Origin: Neisseriaceae bacterium
GTDB taxonomy: Bacteria; Pseudomonadota; Gammaproteobacteria; Burkholderiales; Neisseriaceae
Assembly (NCBI GenBank): GCA_017934045.1
Contig: JAGBKK010000032.1
Location: 53,091 to 117,090 of the forward strand
DNA: 64,000 nt
Direction of reading: 5' to 3'
Numbering within the stretch: position 1 is the stretch's first letter; each line of letters starts with the position of its first letter. The position numbers were made by a program, and so were the translations under genes. The notes beneath the pieces are model-generated. The model ran no database searches. It saw only the letters and a program-made list of their open reading frames with translations, and was not told where the DNA came from. Of the stretch, positions 50,668 to 60,922 are shown one piece after another.

Positions 50668-51036
50668 ATGATTCAAATGCAGACCATGTTAGATGTGGCT
50701 GACAATTCAGGTGCGCGTCGTGTGATGTGTATCAAAGTGTTGGGCGGTTCTAAACGCCACTACGCTTCTGTTGGCGACATTATTAAAGTAACGGTAAAAG
50801 ACGCAGCCCCTCGCGGTCGCGTGAAAAAAGGTGATGTGTATAACGCTGTGGTTGTGCGTGTTGCCAAAGGTGTTCGCCGTGCTGACGGTGCGTTGATTAA
50901 ATTCGACAACAACGCCGCCGTGTTATTGAACAACAAATTAGAACCATTAGGCACGCGTATTTTCGGCCCTGTAACTCGTGAGTTACGCACCGAGCGCTTT
51001 ATGAAAATCGTGTCTTTGGCACCCGAAGTGATTTAA
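50668..51036 (+). CDS. rplN: 50S ribosomal protein L14
   Basis: The 122-residue protein starts [20 protein letters not shown] and contains [18 protein letters not shown] and [14 protein letters not shown], all standard. In most bacteria rplN follows rpsQ of the S10 operon; here no S10-operon gene precedes it and it begins the unit. Confidence 0.98.
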   Translation: MIQMQTMLDVADNSGARRVMCIKVLGGSKRHYASVGDIIKVTVKDAAPRGRVKKGDVYNAVVVRVAKGVRRADGALIKFDNNAAVLLNNKLEPLGTRIFGPVTRELRTERFMKIVSLAPEVI

Positions 51037-51047
51037 GGGGACGGTTT

Positions 51048-51380
51048 ATGAACAAAATCATTAAAGGCGATCAAGTCATCGTGATTGCGGGCAAAGATAA
51101 AGGTCGCAAAGGTGAAGTGGTTCGTGTTTTGGGCGATAAAGTGATTGTGGAAGGTGTGAATGAAGTGAAACGCCACCGCAAGCCTAATCCTGCTCGCCAA
51201 ATCGAAGGCGGTATTGTGAGCAAAAATATGCCTTTGGACATTTCTAATGTGGCGATTTTGAACCCTGAAACGAATAAAGCCGACCGTGTGGGCATTAAAG
51301 TGATTGCCGAAGAAGGTCAAAAAGTGCGTCGTGTTCGTGTGTATAAATCGAACGGTGCGGAAATCGCAAGGAGCAAATAA
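51048..51380 (+). CDS. rplX: 50S ribosomal protein L24
   Basis: The 110-residue protein has an N-terminal KOW motif ([22 protein letters not shown]) and [20 protein letters not shown]. It starts 11 bp after rplN, and its stop overlaps the rplE start (TAATG). Confidence 0.98.
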   Translation: MNKIIKGDQVIVIAGKDKGRKGEVVRVLGDKVIVEGVNEVKRHRKPNPARQIEGGIVSKNMPLDISNVAILNPETNKADRVGIKVIAEEGQKVRRVRVYKSNGAEIARSK

Positions 51381-51919
51381 TGGCACGATTGAATGAATAC
51401 TACAAAAACACGGTTGTTCCTGAGTTGATGAAAAAATTCAACTACAAAAGTGTAATGGAAGTGCCGCGCATTGAAAAAATCACCTTGAATATGGGTGTGG
51501 GCGAAGCGGTTGCCGACAAAAAAGTGATGGAACACGCCGTTTCGGATATGCAAAAAATCGCAGGTCAAAAACCTGTGGTAACGGTTGCTCGCAAATCGAT
51601 TGCTGGTTTTAAAATTCGTGATAATTACCCCATCGGTTGCAAAGTAACCTTGCGTCGCGACAGAATGTTTGAATTTTTAGATCGCTTGATTTCGATTTCT
51701 CTGCCTCGCGTTCGCGACTTCCGTGGTTTATCACCCAAATCGTTTGACGGTCGTGGTAACTACAATATGGGCGTGCGTGAGCAAATTATTTTCCCTGAAA
51801 TCGAATACGACAAAATCGATGCATTGCGTGGTTTGAATATCACCATTACCACCACTGCGAAAACAGACGAAGAAGCGCGTGCGTTGCTTTCTTTATTTAA
51901 ATTCCCTTTCAAAGGTTAA
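51380..51919 (+). CDS. rplE: 50S ribosomal protein L5
   Basis: The 179-residue protein begins [20 protein letters not shown] and contains [31 protein letters not shown] and [15 protein letters not shown]. It binds 5S rRNA. It overlaps rplX by one base and is followed four bases later by rpsN. Confidence 0.98.
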   Translation: MARLNEYYKNTVVPELMKKFNYKSVMEVPRIEKITLNMGVGEAVADKKVMEHAVSDMQKIAGQKPVVTVARKSIAGFKIRDNYPIGCKVTLRRDRMFEFLDRLISISLPRVRDFRGLSPKSFDGRGNYNMGVREQIIFPEIEYDKIDALRGLNITITTTAKTDEEARALLSLFKFPFKG

Positions 51920-51923
51920 TAGT

Positions 51924-52229
51924 ATGGCAAAAAAATCGTTAATCAATAGAGATGTCAAACGGGTGCGTTTAGCCAAAAAATATGCCGCTAAACGAGAAGC
52001 GATTTTCGCCGTCATCAACGACAGCAACGCTACACCAGAAGAAAAATTCCAAGCACGCTTGAAATTGCAAGCCATTCCTCGCAATGCAATGCCTACGCGT
52101 CAGCGTCGTCGTTGTGCCTTGACTGGTCGTCCTCGTGGCACATTCCGTAAATTTGGTTTAGGTCGCACTAAAATTCGCGAAATCGCTATGCGTGGCGAAA
52201 TTCCTGGTGTGATTAAGGCAAGTTGGTAA
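51924..52229 (+). CDS. rpsN: 30S ribosomal protein S14 (zinc-independent long form)
   Basis: From the ATG at 51924 the protein has 101 residues. The C-terminus [20 protein letters not shown] is typical, and the CxxC zinc motifs of the short form are absent, so this is the C-minus, zinc-independent type. It sits in the standard spc order between rplE and rpsH. Confidence 0.98.
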   Translation: MAKKSLINRDVKRVRLAKKYAAKREAIFAVINDSNATPEEKFQARLKLQAIPRNAMPTRQRRRCALTGRPRGTFRKFGLGRTKIREIAMRGEIPGVIKASW

Positions 52230-52244
52230 TAGGGAGTAATTAGA

Positions 52245-52637
52245 ATGAGTATGCATGATCCTATTTCCGATATGCTGACCCGTATTCGCAACGGACAACG
52301 CGCGAACAAAGTCAGCGTTTCTATGCCTTCTTCAAAATTGAAATGTTCGATTGCAACCGTTTTGAAAGAAGAAGGTTATATCGAAGGTTTCTCTGTGAGT
52401 ACAGATGAGAAACCTGTGTTGAACATTGAACTCAAATACTATGCAGGTCGTCCTGTCATCGAACAAATCAAACGCGTTTCGCGTCCTGGTTTGCGTATTT
52501 ACAAAGGTGTGGCAGAAATCCCAACCGTGATGAATGGTTTGGGTGTGGCGATTGTCAGCACTTCCAAAGGTGTGATGACCGACCGCAAAGCCCGTGCAAA
52601 CGGCGTGGGCGGCGAGTTGCTGTGTATTGTGGCTTAA
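52245..52637 (+). CDS. rpsH: 30S ribosomal protein S8
   Basis: The 130-residue protein starts [18 protein letters not shown] and ends with [22 protein letters not shown]. In E. coli S8 is the translational repressor of the spc operon, acting in the rplE leader; whether that holds here is unknown. Confidence 0.98.
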   Translation: MSMHDPISDMLTRIRNGQRANKVSVSMPSSKLKCSIATVLKEEGYIEGFSVSTDEKPVLNIELKYYAGRPVIEQIKRVSRPGLRIYKGVAEIPTVMNGLGVAIVSTSKGVMTDRKARANGVGGELLCIVA

Positions 52638-52651
52638 TCAGGAGGGAAAAA

Positions 52652-53188
52652 ATGTCGCGTATTGCAAAAAATCCAGTGGCTATTCCTTCTGGTGTTGAAG
52701 TGAAATTAGCTGACAACGAAATCGTTGTTAAAGGTAAATTAGGCGAACTCAAACAAAGCATTAACAGCGAATTGGTCGAAATCAAAAACGATAACGGTCA
52801 AATTACATTCGCTGTAAAAAATGACAGCCGTGAAGCCAACGCATTATCAGGCACTTTCCGTGCTTTGGTTGCAAATATGGTCAAAGGCGTGTCGGACGGT
52901 TTTGAGAAAAAACTGCAATTAGTGGGTGTGGGTTATCGTGCCCAAGCACAAGGCAAAGCGTTGAACTTGTCATTAGGTTTTTCGCACCCTGTGGTGTATA
53001 ACCTGCCTGACGGTATCACCGCACAAACGCCATCGCAAACTGAAATTGTTATTTCAGGTGCAGATCGCCAAAAAGTAGGTCAAGTTGCCGCCGAAATCAG
53101 AGGTTTCCGTCCGCCCGAACCTTATAAAGGTAAAGGTGTTCGCTATGCCGATGAAACAGTGGTATTAAAAGAAACCAAGAAAAAATAA
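52652..53188 (+). CDS. rplF: 50S ribosomal protein L6
   Basis: From the ATG at 52652 (GGAGG upstream) the 178-residue protein begins [20 protein letters not shown] and carries the C-terminal [15 protein letters not shown] signature. Confidence 0.98.
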   Translation: MSRIAKNPVAIPSGVEVKLADNEIVVKGKLGELKQSINSELVEIKNDNGQITFAVKNDSREANALSGTFRALVANMVKGVSDGFEKKLQLVGVGYRAQAQGKALNLSLGFSHPVVYNLPDGITAQTPSQTEIVISGADRQKVGQVAAEIRGFRPPEPYKGKGVRYADETVVLKETKKK

Positions 53189-53202
53189 TTGAGGTTTTGA
53201 AA

Positions 53203-53550
53203 ATGAATAAAAAATTAGCCCGTCTGCGTAGAGCACGCAAAACCCGTGCCAAAATTGCGGATATGCAAGCCATCAGATTGTGCGTTCATCGCTCTAACAA
53301 TCATATTTATGCTCAAATTATTGGTCAAAACGGTGTGTTGGCACAAGCATCTTCTGTGGAAGCCGAAGTGCGTAGCAATGCAAAATATGGCAGCAATATT
53401 GCCGTTGCTGCGGTGATTGGCAAACGCATTGCTGAAAAGGCGAAAGCCGCTGGCATTGAACAAGTTGCGTTTGACCGTTCTGGTTTTAAATATCATGGTC
53501 GCGTCAAAGCATTGGCAGAAGCCGCTCGTGAAAACGGTTTGAAATTCTAA
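53203..53550 (+). CDS. rplR: 50S ribosomal protein L18
   Basis: From the ATG at 53203 (GAGG upstream) the 115-residue protein begins [18 protein letters not shown] and ends [28 protein letters not shown]. It binds 5S rRNA together with L5. An in-frame TTG two codons upstream is not needed. Confidence 0.97.
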   Translation: MNKKLARLRRARKTRAKIADMQAIRLCVHRSNNHIYAQIIGQNGVLAQASSVEAEVRSNAKYGSNIAVAAVIGKRIAEKAKAAGIEQVAFDRSGFKYHGRVKALAEAARENGLKF

Positions 53551-53564
53551 ACGGAGTGATAATA

Positions 53565-54083
53565 ATGGCAAAACACGAAACAGAAGAACGCGGCGACGGT
53601 TTGATTGAAAAAATGGTTGCTGTCAATCGCGTAACCAAAGTGGTTAAAGGTGGTCGCATTATGGCGTTCTCCGCTTTGACCGTAGTAGGGGACGGCGATG
53701 GTCGCATTGGTATGGGTAAAGGCAAAGCCAAAGAAGTGCCTGTGGCTGTGCAAAAAGCAATGGATCAGGCTCGCCGTAATTTAGTTAAAGTGCCTTTGAA
53801 AGACGGCACCATTCACCATGAAGTGATTGGCAAACACGGTGCAACCAAAGTATTTATGCAGCCTGCCAAAGAAGGTAATGGTGTGAAAGCAGGTGGTCCA
53901 ATGCGTTTGGTATTTGACGCAGTGGGCGTTCGCAATATTTCTGCCAAAGTGCATGGTTCAACCAACCCATACAATATTGTGCGTGCCACATTAGATGGTT
54001 TGAGCAAATTGTACACACCTGCTGAAATCGCTGCGAAACGCGGTTTGAGCGTGGAAGAAATTTTAGGAGCAGGCAATGAGTAA
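53565..54083 (+). CDS. rpsE: 30S ribosomal protein S5
   Basis: From the ATG at 53565 the 172-residue protein has [40 protein letters not shown] and [16 protein letters not shown], all typical. The 3' end overlaps rpmD by eight bases. Confidence 0.98.
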   Translation: MAKHETEERGDGLIEKMVAVNRVTKVVKGGRIMAFSALTVVGDGDGRIGMGKGKAKEVPVAVQKAMDQARRNLVKVPLKDGTIHHEVIGKHGATKVFMQPAKEGNGVKAGGPMRLVFDAVGVRNISAKVHGSTNPYNIVRATLDGLSKLYTPAEIAAKRGLSVEEILGAGNE

Positions 54084-54261
54084 TGCCAAAAAAATCAAAG
54101 TAACTTTGAAAAAAAGCCTGATTGGTCGCATTGAATCTCATCGTGCTTGTGCCAGAGGTTTAGGCTTGCGTCGTCGTGAGCATACCGTAGAAGTTTTGGA
54201 TACTCCTGAAAATCGCGGTATGATTAACAAAATCAGTTACTTATTAGAAGTGGAGCAATAA
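54076..54261 (+). CDS. rpmD: 50S ribosomal protein L30
   Basis: The 61-residue protein contains [20 protein letters not shown] and [20 protein letters not shown]. It overlaps rpsE at its start and is one base from rplO, indicating tight coupling. Confidence 0.97.
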   Translation: MSNAKKIKVTLKKSLIGRIESHRACARGLGLRRREHTVEVLDTPENRGMINKISYLLEVEQ

Positions 54262-54262
54262 T

Positions 54263-54697
54263 ATGAAATTAAATACTATTTCTCCTGCCGCTGGTGCAAC
54301 ACACGCTCCTAAACGCGTGGGTCGTGGTATTGGTAGTGGTTTAGGTAAAACCTGCGGTCGTGGTGTAAAAGGTCAAAAAAGCCGTGCAGGTGGTTTCCAC
54401 AAAGTTGGTTTTGAAGGTGGTCAAATGCCTTTACAACGCCGTTTGCCAAAACGCGGCTTCAAATCAATGACGGCACGATTCAACGCACAAATTACCTTGG
54501 GCGAATTGAATAACTTGCTGATTGAAGAAGTGGATATTTTGGCATTGAAACAAGCACGATTAGTGCCTGCAACCGCAAACAGTGTGAAAGTAATTCTTTC
54601 AGGCAGTCTGAATAAAGCAATCACACTCAAAGGCATTGCGGCAACCAAAGGTGCTAAACAAGCCATTGAAGCGGCTGGCGGTAAAGTTTCAGATTAA
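54263..54697 (+). CDS. rplO: 50S ribosomal protein L15
   Basis: The 144-residue protein has the Gly/Arg-rich N-terminus ([20 protein letters not shown], then GQKSRAGG) and KRGFKSM. A diverged uptake sequence (TTCAGGCAGTCTGAA near 54599) is embedded in frame and encodes LSGSLNKA. Confidence 0.97.
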   Translation: MKLNTISPAAGATHAPKRVGRGIGSGLGKTCGRGVKGQKSRAGGFHKVGFEGGQMPLQRRLPKRGFKSMTARFNAQITLGELNNLLIEEVDILALKQARLVPATANSVKVILSGSLNKAITLKGIAATKGAKQAIEAAGGKVSD

Positions 54698-54707
54698 GGT
54701 TAGGTGA

Positions 54708-56033
54708 ATGGCTAATTCGTCGTCCAAAGGTGCAAACATTTCTGTTGATTTGAAAAACAGAATTATGTTTCTCATCGGTGCATTGTTTGTGTTCCGTATC
54801 GGTTCGCATATTCCCGTACCAGGCGTTGATGCGGTGGCATTGAATCGCCTGTTTGAAAGTGCCAACAATGGCATTTTGGGTATGTTGAATATGTTTTCGG
54901 GCGGTTCGCTGTCGCGTTTTTCGGTATTTGCGATTGGTATTATGCCGTATATTTCTGCGTCCATTGTGATGCAGTTGGCAACCGAGATTATCCCATCGCT
55001 AAAAGCCTTGAAAAAAGAGGGCGAAGCAGGGCGGCGAGTAATCACCAAATACACCCGTATTGGTACGGTATTATTGGCAGGCGTGCAGAGTTTTGCCGCC
55101 GCAGTTATGCTGTTCAGGCAGCCTGGATTGGTGGGTATTGCTCAATATGAATTTTACCTATCCACCGTGGTGTGTTTAACCACAGGCACAATGTTCTTAA
55201 TGTGGTTGGGTGAGCAAATCACCGAACGCGGTGTGGGTAATGGCATTTCCCTGATTATCTGTGCGGGTATTGCCGCAGGTATTCCAGGTGCGATTGGCAA
55301 ACTCTTCACCATGACTGCCGAAGGCTCACTTAACCCCTTATTAGCCATTTTAATTGTGGCAGGAGCTTTGGCTTTGGTGTATGTGGTGGTGTATATCGAA
55401 TCCGCACAACGCAAAGTGCCGATTCACTTTGCCAAACGCCAAGTGGGTAACCGAATGATGCAAGGACAAAATACCGTTTTGCCATTCAAACTGAATATGG
55501 CAGGGGTGATTCCACCGATTTTTGCGTCCAGTATCATTTTGTTCCCCACCACGATTATGAGTTGGGTTGGCGGACAAGGTTTGGGAGCACAAAGCAGCAG
55601 TTCCTTTTTGGGTAAATTAGCTTTGTATTTCCAACACGGACAACCGCTGTATTTAATCTTCTTTGCGTCTGCGGTGATTTTCTTCTGCTTTTTCTACACT
55701 GCATTGGTGTTTAGCCCACGCGAAATTGCCGAAAACCTGAAAAAACAAGGTGCGTTTGTACCAGGTATTCGACCAGGTGAAAATACTTCGCGATACATTG
55801 AAAGCGTGGTATTGCGAATTACCTTTTACGGTGCGTTGTATATTACGATTGTGTGCTTGATTCCAGAATTGTTAATATCCTTTGCGAATATACCGTTTTA
55901 TTTAGGTGGCACTTCGCTGTTGATTTTGGTAGTGGTCAGCATTGACTTTACCGCACAGGTTGCGTCCTATCGTATGAGCCAACAATATCAACAATATGGT
56001 GTCGATAAATATTTAGGCAAGTCGAAGAAGTAA
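54708..56033 (+). CDS. secY: Preprotein translocase subunit SecY
   Basis: The 441-residue inner-membrane protein has ten helices and forms the Sec channel. Recognisable parts: FRIGSHIPVPGVD in the N-terminal region, MLNMFSGGSLSRFSVFAIGI (plug area), KVPIHFAKRQVGNRMMQGQ with the loop for SecA/ribosome contact, and PGIRPGENTSRYIESVVLRI. It follows rplO by 10 bp, as usual in the spc operon. Confidence 0.98.
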   Translation: MANSSSKGANISVDLKNRIMFLIGALFVFRIGSHIPVPGVDAVALNRLFESANNGILGMLNMFSGGSLSRFSVFAIGIMPYISASIVMQLATEIIPSLKALKKEGEAGRRVITKYTRIGTVLLAGVQSFAAAVMLFRQPGLVGIAQYEFYLSTVVCLTTGTMFLMWLGEQITERGVGNGISLIICAGIAAGIPGAIGKLFTMTAEGSLNPLLAILIVAGALALVYVVVYIESAQRKVPIHFAKRQVGNRMMQGQNTVLPFKLNMAGVIPPIFASSIILFPTTIMSWVGGQGLGAQSSSSFLGKLALYFQHGQPLYLIFFASAVIFFCFFYTALVFSPREIAENLKKQGAFVPGIRPGENTSRYIESVVLRITFYGALYITIVCLIPELLISFANIPFYLGGTSLLILVVVSIDFTAQVASYRMSQQYQQYGVDKYLGKSKK

Positions 56034-56049
56034 GCAAGAGTAATGAATT

Positions 56050-56268
56050 ATGGCAAAAGAAGATACCATACAAATGCAAGGTGAAATCCTTGAAATGCTG
56101 CCAAACGCCACATTCAAGGTGAAATTAGAAAACGACCATGTCGTTTTAGGCTATATTTCTGGCAAAATGCGTATGCACTACATTCGCATTTCACCAGGTG
56201 ATAAAGTAACCGTTGAAATGACTCCATACGATTTGAGTCGTGCAAGAATTGTTTTCCGCACTAAATAG
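56050..56268 (+). CDS. infA: Translation initiation factor IF-1
   Basis: The 72-residue OB-fold protein contains [20 protein letters not shown] and [20 protein letters not shown]. Full, normal length. It lies between secY and rpmJ. Confidence 0.98.
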   Translation: MAKEDTIQMQGEILEMLPNATFKVKLENDHVVLGYISGKMRMHYIRISPGDKVTVEMTPYDLSRARIVFRTK

Positions 56269-56286
56269 TTTTGAAAGGACTTAATA

Positions 56287-56400
56287 ATGCGTGTTCAGCC
56301 TTCTGTAAAGAAAATATGTCGCAACTGTAAGATTATTCGCCGACATGGTATTGTCCGCGTCATCTGCACAGATGCCCGTCATAAACAAAAACAAGGTTAA
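56287..56400 (+). CDS. rpmJ: 50S ribosomal protein L36
   Basis: A 37-residue protein, [20 protein letters not shown] followed by [17 protein letters not shown]. Cys11, Cys14, Cys27 and His32 form the zinc site, so this is the zinc-binding form. The gene lies 18 bp after infA and 13 bp before rpsM and is preceded by GAAAGGAC. Confidence 0.97.
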   Translation: MRVQPSVKKICRNCKIIRRHGIVRVICTDARHKQKQG

Positions 56401-56413
56401 AAGGAATTAAATT

Positions 56414-56776
56414 ATGGCTCGTATTGCTGGTGTAAATATTCCCAACAATGCCCACATCGTGATTGGCTTACAAGCGATTTATGGCATTGGTAGCAGCCGT
56501 GCTCGTTTAATTTGCGAGCAAGCAGGAATTGAATGCTCGGTGAAAGTCAAAGACTTAACCGAAGCACAATTAGAAACCTTGCGTAGCAAAGTTGCCCAAT
56601 TTGAAGTTGAAGGCGACTTGCGTCGTGAAGTAACTATGTCCATTAAACGCTTAATGGATATGGGTTGCTATCGTGGTTTCCGTCATCGCCGTGGTCTGCC
56701 TTGTCGTGGTCAAAGAACGCGTACGAATGCTCGTACCCGTAAAGGTCCGCGTAAAGCGATTGCAGGCAAAAAATAA
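56414..56776 (+). CDS. rpsM: 30S ribosomal protein S13
   Basis: The 120-residue protein begins [20 protein letters not shown] and ends [20 protein letters not shown] plus AGKK. It is the first gene of the alpha-operon part and has normal length. Confidence 0.98.
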   Translation: MARIAGVNIPNNAHIVIGLQAIYGIGSSRARLICEQAGIECSVKVKDLTEAQLETLRSKVAQFEVEGDLRREVTMSIKRLMDMGCYRGFRHRRGLPCRGQRTRTNARTRKGPRKAIAGKK

Positions 56777-56803
56777 TGTTCATTGAAATAAGGATTATTG
56801 ATA

Positions 56804-57196
56804 ATGGCTAAAGCAAACACAGCTCGTGTACGCAAAAAAATACGCAAAACCGTGAGTGAAGGTATTGTGCATGTGCATGCGTCTTTTAACAATACCATCA
56901 TCACCATTACCGACCGTCAAGGCAATGCGTTGTCTTGGGCTACTTCTGGCGGTGCGGGTTTTAAAGGTTCGCGTAAAAGTACACCTTTCGCTGCCCAAGT
57001 TGCAGCAGAAGCCGCTGGCAAAGTTGCCCAAGAGTATGGTGTCAAAAATTTAGAAGTACGCATCAAGGGGCCAGGTCCTGGTCGTGAGTCTTCTGTTCGT
57101 GCATTAAATGCTCTGGGTTTCAAAATTACTTCAATTACGGATGTTACCCCCGTTCCTCATAACGGTTGCCGTCCGCCCAAACGCCGTCGTGTTTAA
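56804..57196 (+). CDS. rpsK: 30S ribosomal protein S11
   Basis: From the ATG at 56804 the 130-residue protein has [34 protein letters not shown] and the C-terminal [18 protein letters not shown]. Confidence 0.98.
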   Translation: MAKANTARVRKKIRKTVSEGIVHVHASFNNTIITITDRQGNALSWATSGGAGFKGSRKSTPFAAQVAAEAAGKVAQEYGVKNLEVRIKGPGPGRESSVRALNALGFKITSITDVTPVPHNGCRPPKRRRV

Positions 57197-57211
57197 TAGG
57201 AGAAGAATAGA

Positions 57212-57862
57212 ATGGCTCGTTATATTGGACCAAAATGTAAATTGGCTCGCCGCGAGGGTACAGATTTATTCTTAAAATCTGCTCGCCGTTCGTTGGAAGA
57301 CAAATGTTGTAAAGCAGGCGGAAATCGCAAAGGTCGTCCGCTTAATCAAGCACCAGGTCAGCACGGTGCAAGCAGTGGTCGTTTATCCGACTACGGCATT
57401 CAGTTGCGTGAAAAACAAAAAATTCGCCGCATTTATGGCGTATTGGAACGCCAGTTCCGCCGTTATTTTGCCGAAGCAGAACGCCGCCGTGGTTCAACAG
57501 GTGAATGGTTGTTGCAACTGTTGGAATCGCGTTTAGACAATGTGGTGTATCGTATGGGTTTTGGCTCAACTCGTGCCGAAGCACGCCAGTTGGTTGGACA
57601 CAAAGCCATTGCTGTTAATGGTTGCGTGGTAAATATTCCGTCTTACCAAGTGAAACCTGGTGATGTGGTTGCCGTGGTTGAAAAAGCCAAAAAACAAGTG
57701 CGTATTCAGGAAGCCTTGGGCTTGGCAGGACAAATCGGTTTTCCGTCTTGGGTTGAAGTTGATGCAACCAAAATGGAAGGTACATACAAAAACCTGCCTG
57801 ATCGTTCTGAATTAAGCAGCGACATTAAAGAGCATTTAGTGGTTGAGTTGTACTCCAAATAA
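57212..57862 (+). CDS. rpsD: 30S ribosomal protein S4
   Basis: The 216-residue protein contains [20 protein letters not shown] and the S4 RNA-binding domain ([20 protein letters not shown]). It is about ten residues longer than the usual 206: the loop between SARRSLEDK and [11 protein letters not shown] holds [15 protein letters not shown] where most homologues have a shorter segment. In E. coli S4 represses translation of the alpha operon. Confidence 0.97.
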   Translation: MARYIGPKCKLARREGTDLFLKSARRSLEDKCCKAGGNRKGRPLNQAPGQHGASSGRLSDYGIQLREKQKIRRIYGVLERQFRRYFAEAERRRGSTGEWLLQLLESRLDNVVYRMGFGSTRAEARQLVGHKAIAVNGCVVNIPSYQVKPGDVVAVVEKAKKQVRIQEALGLAGQIGFPSWVEVDATKMEGTYKNLPDRSELSSDIKEHLVVELYSK

Positions 57863-57890
57863 TGTTTGAACCGATATAAGGAATAGTGGA

Positions 57891-58877
57891 ATGCGAAACA
57901 TTACTTCCGAATTGTTAAAGCCAAGACAAATCAATGTTGATGCTTCGTCAGACAAGCATGCCAAAATTTCGTTAGAACCCTTTGAACGCGGTTTTGGTCA
58001 TACTTTGGGCAACGCATTACGGCGGATTTTGCTTTCTTCGATGACAGGGTTTGCCCCCACAGAAGTCAAAATTACTGGCGTGCTACACGAATACTCTTCG
58101 ATTGAACACATTGAAGAAGATGTGGTGGATATTCTGTTGAATATCAAAGGCATTATTTTCAAAATGTACAACCGCGATTCTGTAGTTTTACATTTGAAAA
58201 AAGACAGCAAAGGCGTGGTAACTGCAAGAGACATTGAATTACCGCACGATGTGGATATTCTCAATCCCGACCATGTGATTTGTCATATTGCCGAAGGCGG
58301 TAGTTTTACGGCTGAAATCAAAGTGGAAGCAGGTCGTGGCTATTGTCCTGCAACGCACACTCGCAAACTAAAAGAAGACACGCGTGAAATCGGCAGTATT
58401 TTGTTAGACGCAAGTTTCTCGCCTGTATTGCGTGTGTCGTTTGAAGTTGAACCTGCCCGTGTGGAACAACGCACCGATTTGGATCGCTTGGTTTTAGACA
58501 TTGAAACAGACGGCTCGGTTTCACCAGAAGAAGTGTTGCGTCAATCAGCACAAATTCTGATTAGTCAAATGGAAGTGTTTGTTGATTTACAAAACGCCAA
58601 TGTTCCAGAAGAAGAAGAACAAGCACCAGTGGTTGATCCCATCTTGCTGTTGCCTGTTGATGATTTGGAACTCACCGTGCGTTCGGCAAACTGCTTGAAA
58701 GCCGAAGATATTTACTATATCGGCGATTTGATTCAACGCACCGAAACCGAATTGTTAAAAACACCCAATTTAGGACGCAAGTCGCTGACAGAAATCAAAG
58801 AAGTGTTGGCTGCCAAAGGTTTGACCTTGGGTTCAAAATTAGAAGGTTGGCCACCTGCTAACTTGATTTCTCGCTAA
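57891..58877 (+). CDS. rpoA: DNA-directed RNA polymerase alpha subunit
   Basis: The 328-residue protein has the N-terminal assembly domain ([30 protein letters not shown]) and the C-terminal promoter-contacting domain ([40 protein letters not shown]) joined by an acidic linker. Normal length and position in the alpha operon. Confidence 0.98.
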   Translation: MRNITSELLKPRQINVDASSDKHAKISLEPFERGFGHTLGNALRRILLSSMTGFAPTEVKITGVLHEYSSIEHIEEDVVDILLNIKGIIFKMYNRDSVVLHLKKDSKGVVTARDIELPHDVDILNPDHVICHIAEGGSFTAEIKVEAGRGYCPATHTRKLKEDTREIGSILLDASFSPVLRVSFEVEPARVEQRTDLDRLVLDIETDGSVSPEEVLRQSAQILISQMEVFVDLQNANVPEEEEQAPVVDPILLLPVDDLELTVRSANCLKAEDIYYIGDLIQRTETELLKTPNLGRKSLTEIKEVLAAKGLTLGSKLEGWPPANLISR

Positions 58878-58906
58878 TTGCGTTTCATTGATTAAGGATA
58901 TTTAAA

Positions 58907-59311
58907 ATGCGTCATCGTAAGAGTAATCGTAAATTAAATCGCACCAGCAGTCATCGTTTGGCGATGTTGCGTAATATGGCAAATTCGTTGTTAATTCACG
59001 AAACCATTGTTACTACATTGCCCAAAGCCAAAGAATTACGCCGTGTGGTTGAACCGCTCATCACTTTGGGCAAACAGCCATCTTTGGCAAATCGCCGTTT
59101 GGCATTTGACCGTACGCGTAATCGTGATGTCGTGGTAAAATTATTCGGCGAATTAAACGAACGCTTCGCCAACCGCAATGGCGGTTACACTCGTGTATTA
59201 AAATACGGCTTTCGTCAAGGCGACAATGCCCCTATGGCATTGATTGAATTAGTCGATGCAGCCGAAGTTCGCGAGAAAAAAGAAGCCGAAGTTGCTGAAA
59301 CTGACGAATAA
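58907..59311 (+). CDS. rplQ: 50S ribosomal protein L17
   Basis: The 134-residue protein begins [20 protein letters not shown] and contains [20 protein letters not shown] and [20 protein letters not shown]. The C-terminal tail is Glu-rich. No terminator follows; ctrA starts 18 bp later. Confidence 0.98.
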   Translation: MRHRKSNRKLNRTSSHRLAMLRNMANSLLIHETIVTTLPKAKELRRVVEPLITLGKQPSLANRRLAFDRTRNRDVVVKLFGELNERFANRNGGYTRVLKYGFRQGDNAPMALIELVDAAEVREKKEAEVAETDE

Positions 59312-59329
59312 CTTTTATCATTACGCCCT

Positions 59330-60499
59330 ATGAAGAATACGCTCAAAACTTGTTTGTTATTAAGTGTTTTTGCCGCCAGTCTCACCGCTTGCGGTTGGTT
59401 ACCAAGTTCTGGACCTTCCACGAATCGAGTTACTTCATTAGGGCAGAGTAACCAACAGGCTGTTCCCGAAGTCGCCTTATTAGACATTGAGAACAGCCTT
59501 ATTCAAGACATATCACAACGCCACTTAACCCAATCGCTGTCTGCTTTGGAAGACAACAGCACAGGTTTCGATGTGGTGAATCGTGGCGATGTATTAGAAA
59601 TCACCATTTGGGAAGCCGCTCCTGCTATGTTGTTTGGTGGAGCTATATCCGAAACAGGTGCAGGCACTGCCCATGTAACCAAATTGCCGCCTCAAACCGT
59701 CAGTTCCCAAGGAACTGTTTCCATTCCCTTTGTCGGTAATTTAAGCGTGGTTGGCAAATCATTAGAACAAATCCAAAATCTCATTCAAGGCAACCTGAAA
59801 CGCAAAGCCAATCAACCACAAGTGATTGTGAGTTTGGCACAAAACAACGCCACCAATGTGTTGGTTGTGCGTGCAGGAAACAGCATTAGAATGCCACTCA
59901 CCCCAGCACGCGAACGCATTTTGGACGCATTAGCCGCAGTCGGCGGTTCTACTGCCAATGTGCAGGACACCACCATTCAAATTACACGCGACCAGAAAAT
60001 CAGCAAAATTGCTTTGGAAGACTTGGTTTCCGACCCCACACAAAACATTTTACTGCACCGTGGCGATGTGGTAACTGTGATTACCAACCCCTACACCTTC
60101 ACTTCTATGGGTGCAGTGGGCAAAGCACAAGAAATCGGCTTTTCCGCACGCGGCTTATCATTAGCCGAAGCCGTGGGCAGAATGGGCGGCTTACAAGACC
60201 GCCGTTCCGATGCAAGGGGCGTATTTGTATTCCGCTACACACCTTTATCTGAACTCCCCACCGCCGAACAACCCAAATGGGCAGAAAAAGGTTACAACAC
60301 ACAATCCGACATTCCCACCGTCTATCGCTTGGACTTAACCAACGCCAATTCAATGCTGTGGATGCAAAAATTCCCCATTCACAATAAAGATGTGGTGTAT
60401 GTATCCAACGCACCATTAGCAGAAGTACAAAAATTCCTACAATTTGTCTTCTCGCCTGTAACTTCGGGTGCAAGCAGTATTAACAATATCAGTAACTAA
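59330..60499 (+). CDS. ctrA: Capsule polysaccharide export outer-membrane lipoprotein CtrA
   Basis: The 389-residue protein has a lipoprotein signal (LTAC-G, Cys21) and the polysaccharide export domains of the Wza/KpsD/CtrA group. Sequence is very close to Neisseria CtrA: NVLVVRAGNSIRMPLTPA, VTVITNPYTFTSMGAVGKAQ, SLAEAVGRMGGLQDRRSDAR and NAPLAEVQKFLQFVFSPVTS. CtrA forms the outer-membrane channel for capsule, working with CtrB (inner-membrane co-polymerase) and the CtrCD ABC transporter, none of which is here. It lies 18 bp after rplQ on the same strand with no terminator between, so it may be co-transcribed with the ribosomal genes. Confidence 0.95.
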   Translation: MKNTLKTCLLLSVFAASLTACGWLPSSGPSTNRVTSLGQSNQQAVPEVALLDIENSLIQDISQRHLTQSLSALEDNSTGFDVVNRGDVLEITIWEAAPAMLFGGAISETGAGTAHVTKLPPQTVSSQGTVSIPFVGNLSVVGKSLEQIQNLIQGNLKRKANQPQVIVSLAQNNATNVLVVRAGNSIRMPLTPARERILDALAAVGGSTANVQDTTIQITRDQKISKIALEDLVSDPTQNILLHRGDVVTVITNPYTFTSMGAVGKAQEIGFSARGLSLAEAVGRMGGLQDRRSDARGVFVFRYTPLSELPTAEQPKWAEKGYNTQSDIPTVYRLDLTNANSMLWMQKFPIHNKDVVYVSNAPLAEVQKFLQFVFSPVTSGASSINNISN

Positions 60500-60775
60500 T
60501 AAAGAAACCCTGCAAAATAGGCTCTCATTTGCGACATATTTTGTTGTGTATTTCGAAAAATATACGCACATAATTTCAAGATGGAAGTGCGTATATAGAC
60601 CTTGTCATTTATTTTTCTTTTAAATTTGTTTGACTGTACTGTCGATATTTTCAGGCTGCCTGAAACGAAATTCAACCAGCCGCAAAGTTAAAAAAACTGC
60701 CTTGAAGTTTATCAAGGCAGGTAACCTAATAAAAAGGAGTCTAAAAAAAAGGAGATAAAAATGTATCAAAAAAAC
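60500..60775. other. Intergenic region between ctrA and tRNA-Leu
   Basis: It contains a lone repeat end (AGAAACCCTGCAAAATAGG at 60504), a stem TATACGCAC/GTGCGTATA (about 60561-60597) that may end the ctrA transcript, a possible Correia right-end remnant (TTTAAATTTGTTTGACTGTA), an uptake sequence (about 60650-60664) and the tRNA terminator. No gene seen. Confidence 0.65.
60690..60720 (-). terminator. Terminator of the tRNA-Leu gene
   Basis: On the minus strand CTGCCTTGA / TCAAGGCAG with a six-base loop is followed by seven T residues, about 55 bp beyond the tRNA 3' end. Confidence 0.88.
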
Positions 60776-60862
60776 TGGTGCCCAGAAGAAGACTCGAACT
60801 TCCACACCCTTGCGGGCATTAGGACCTGAACCTAACGCGTCTACCAATTCCGCCATCTGGGC
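60776..60862 (-). tRNA. tRNA-Leu (anticodon CAG)
   Basis: On the minus strand the 87-nt sequence starts GCCCAGATGGCGGAATTGG and ends TTCTGGGCACCA, with the CCA encoded. The acceptor stem GCCCAGA/TCTGGGC pairs; the anticodon stem TTAGG/CCTAA encloses TTCAGGT, giving anticodon CAG for CUG codons. The long variable arm (TGCCCGCAAGGGTG) is typical of class II tRNA-Leu, and the T-loop GTTCGAGTC is present. Confidence 0.97.
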
Positions 60863-60922
60863 TCATAATCTGTTAATATAACACAAACGCTTGATTATAA
60901 TTACTTACAGGAATTTGTCAAT

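Noticed and set aside
60620..60856. 78-codon minus-strand frame
   Set aside because: It lies over the tRNA-Leu gene and its terminator.
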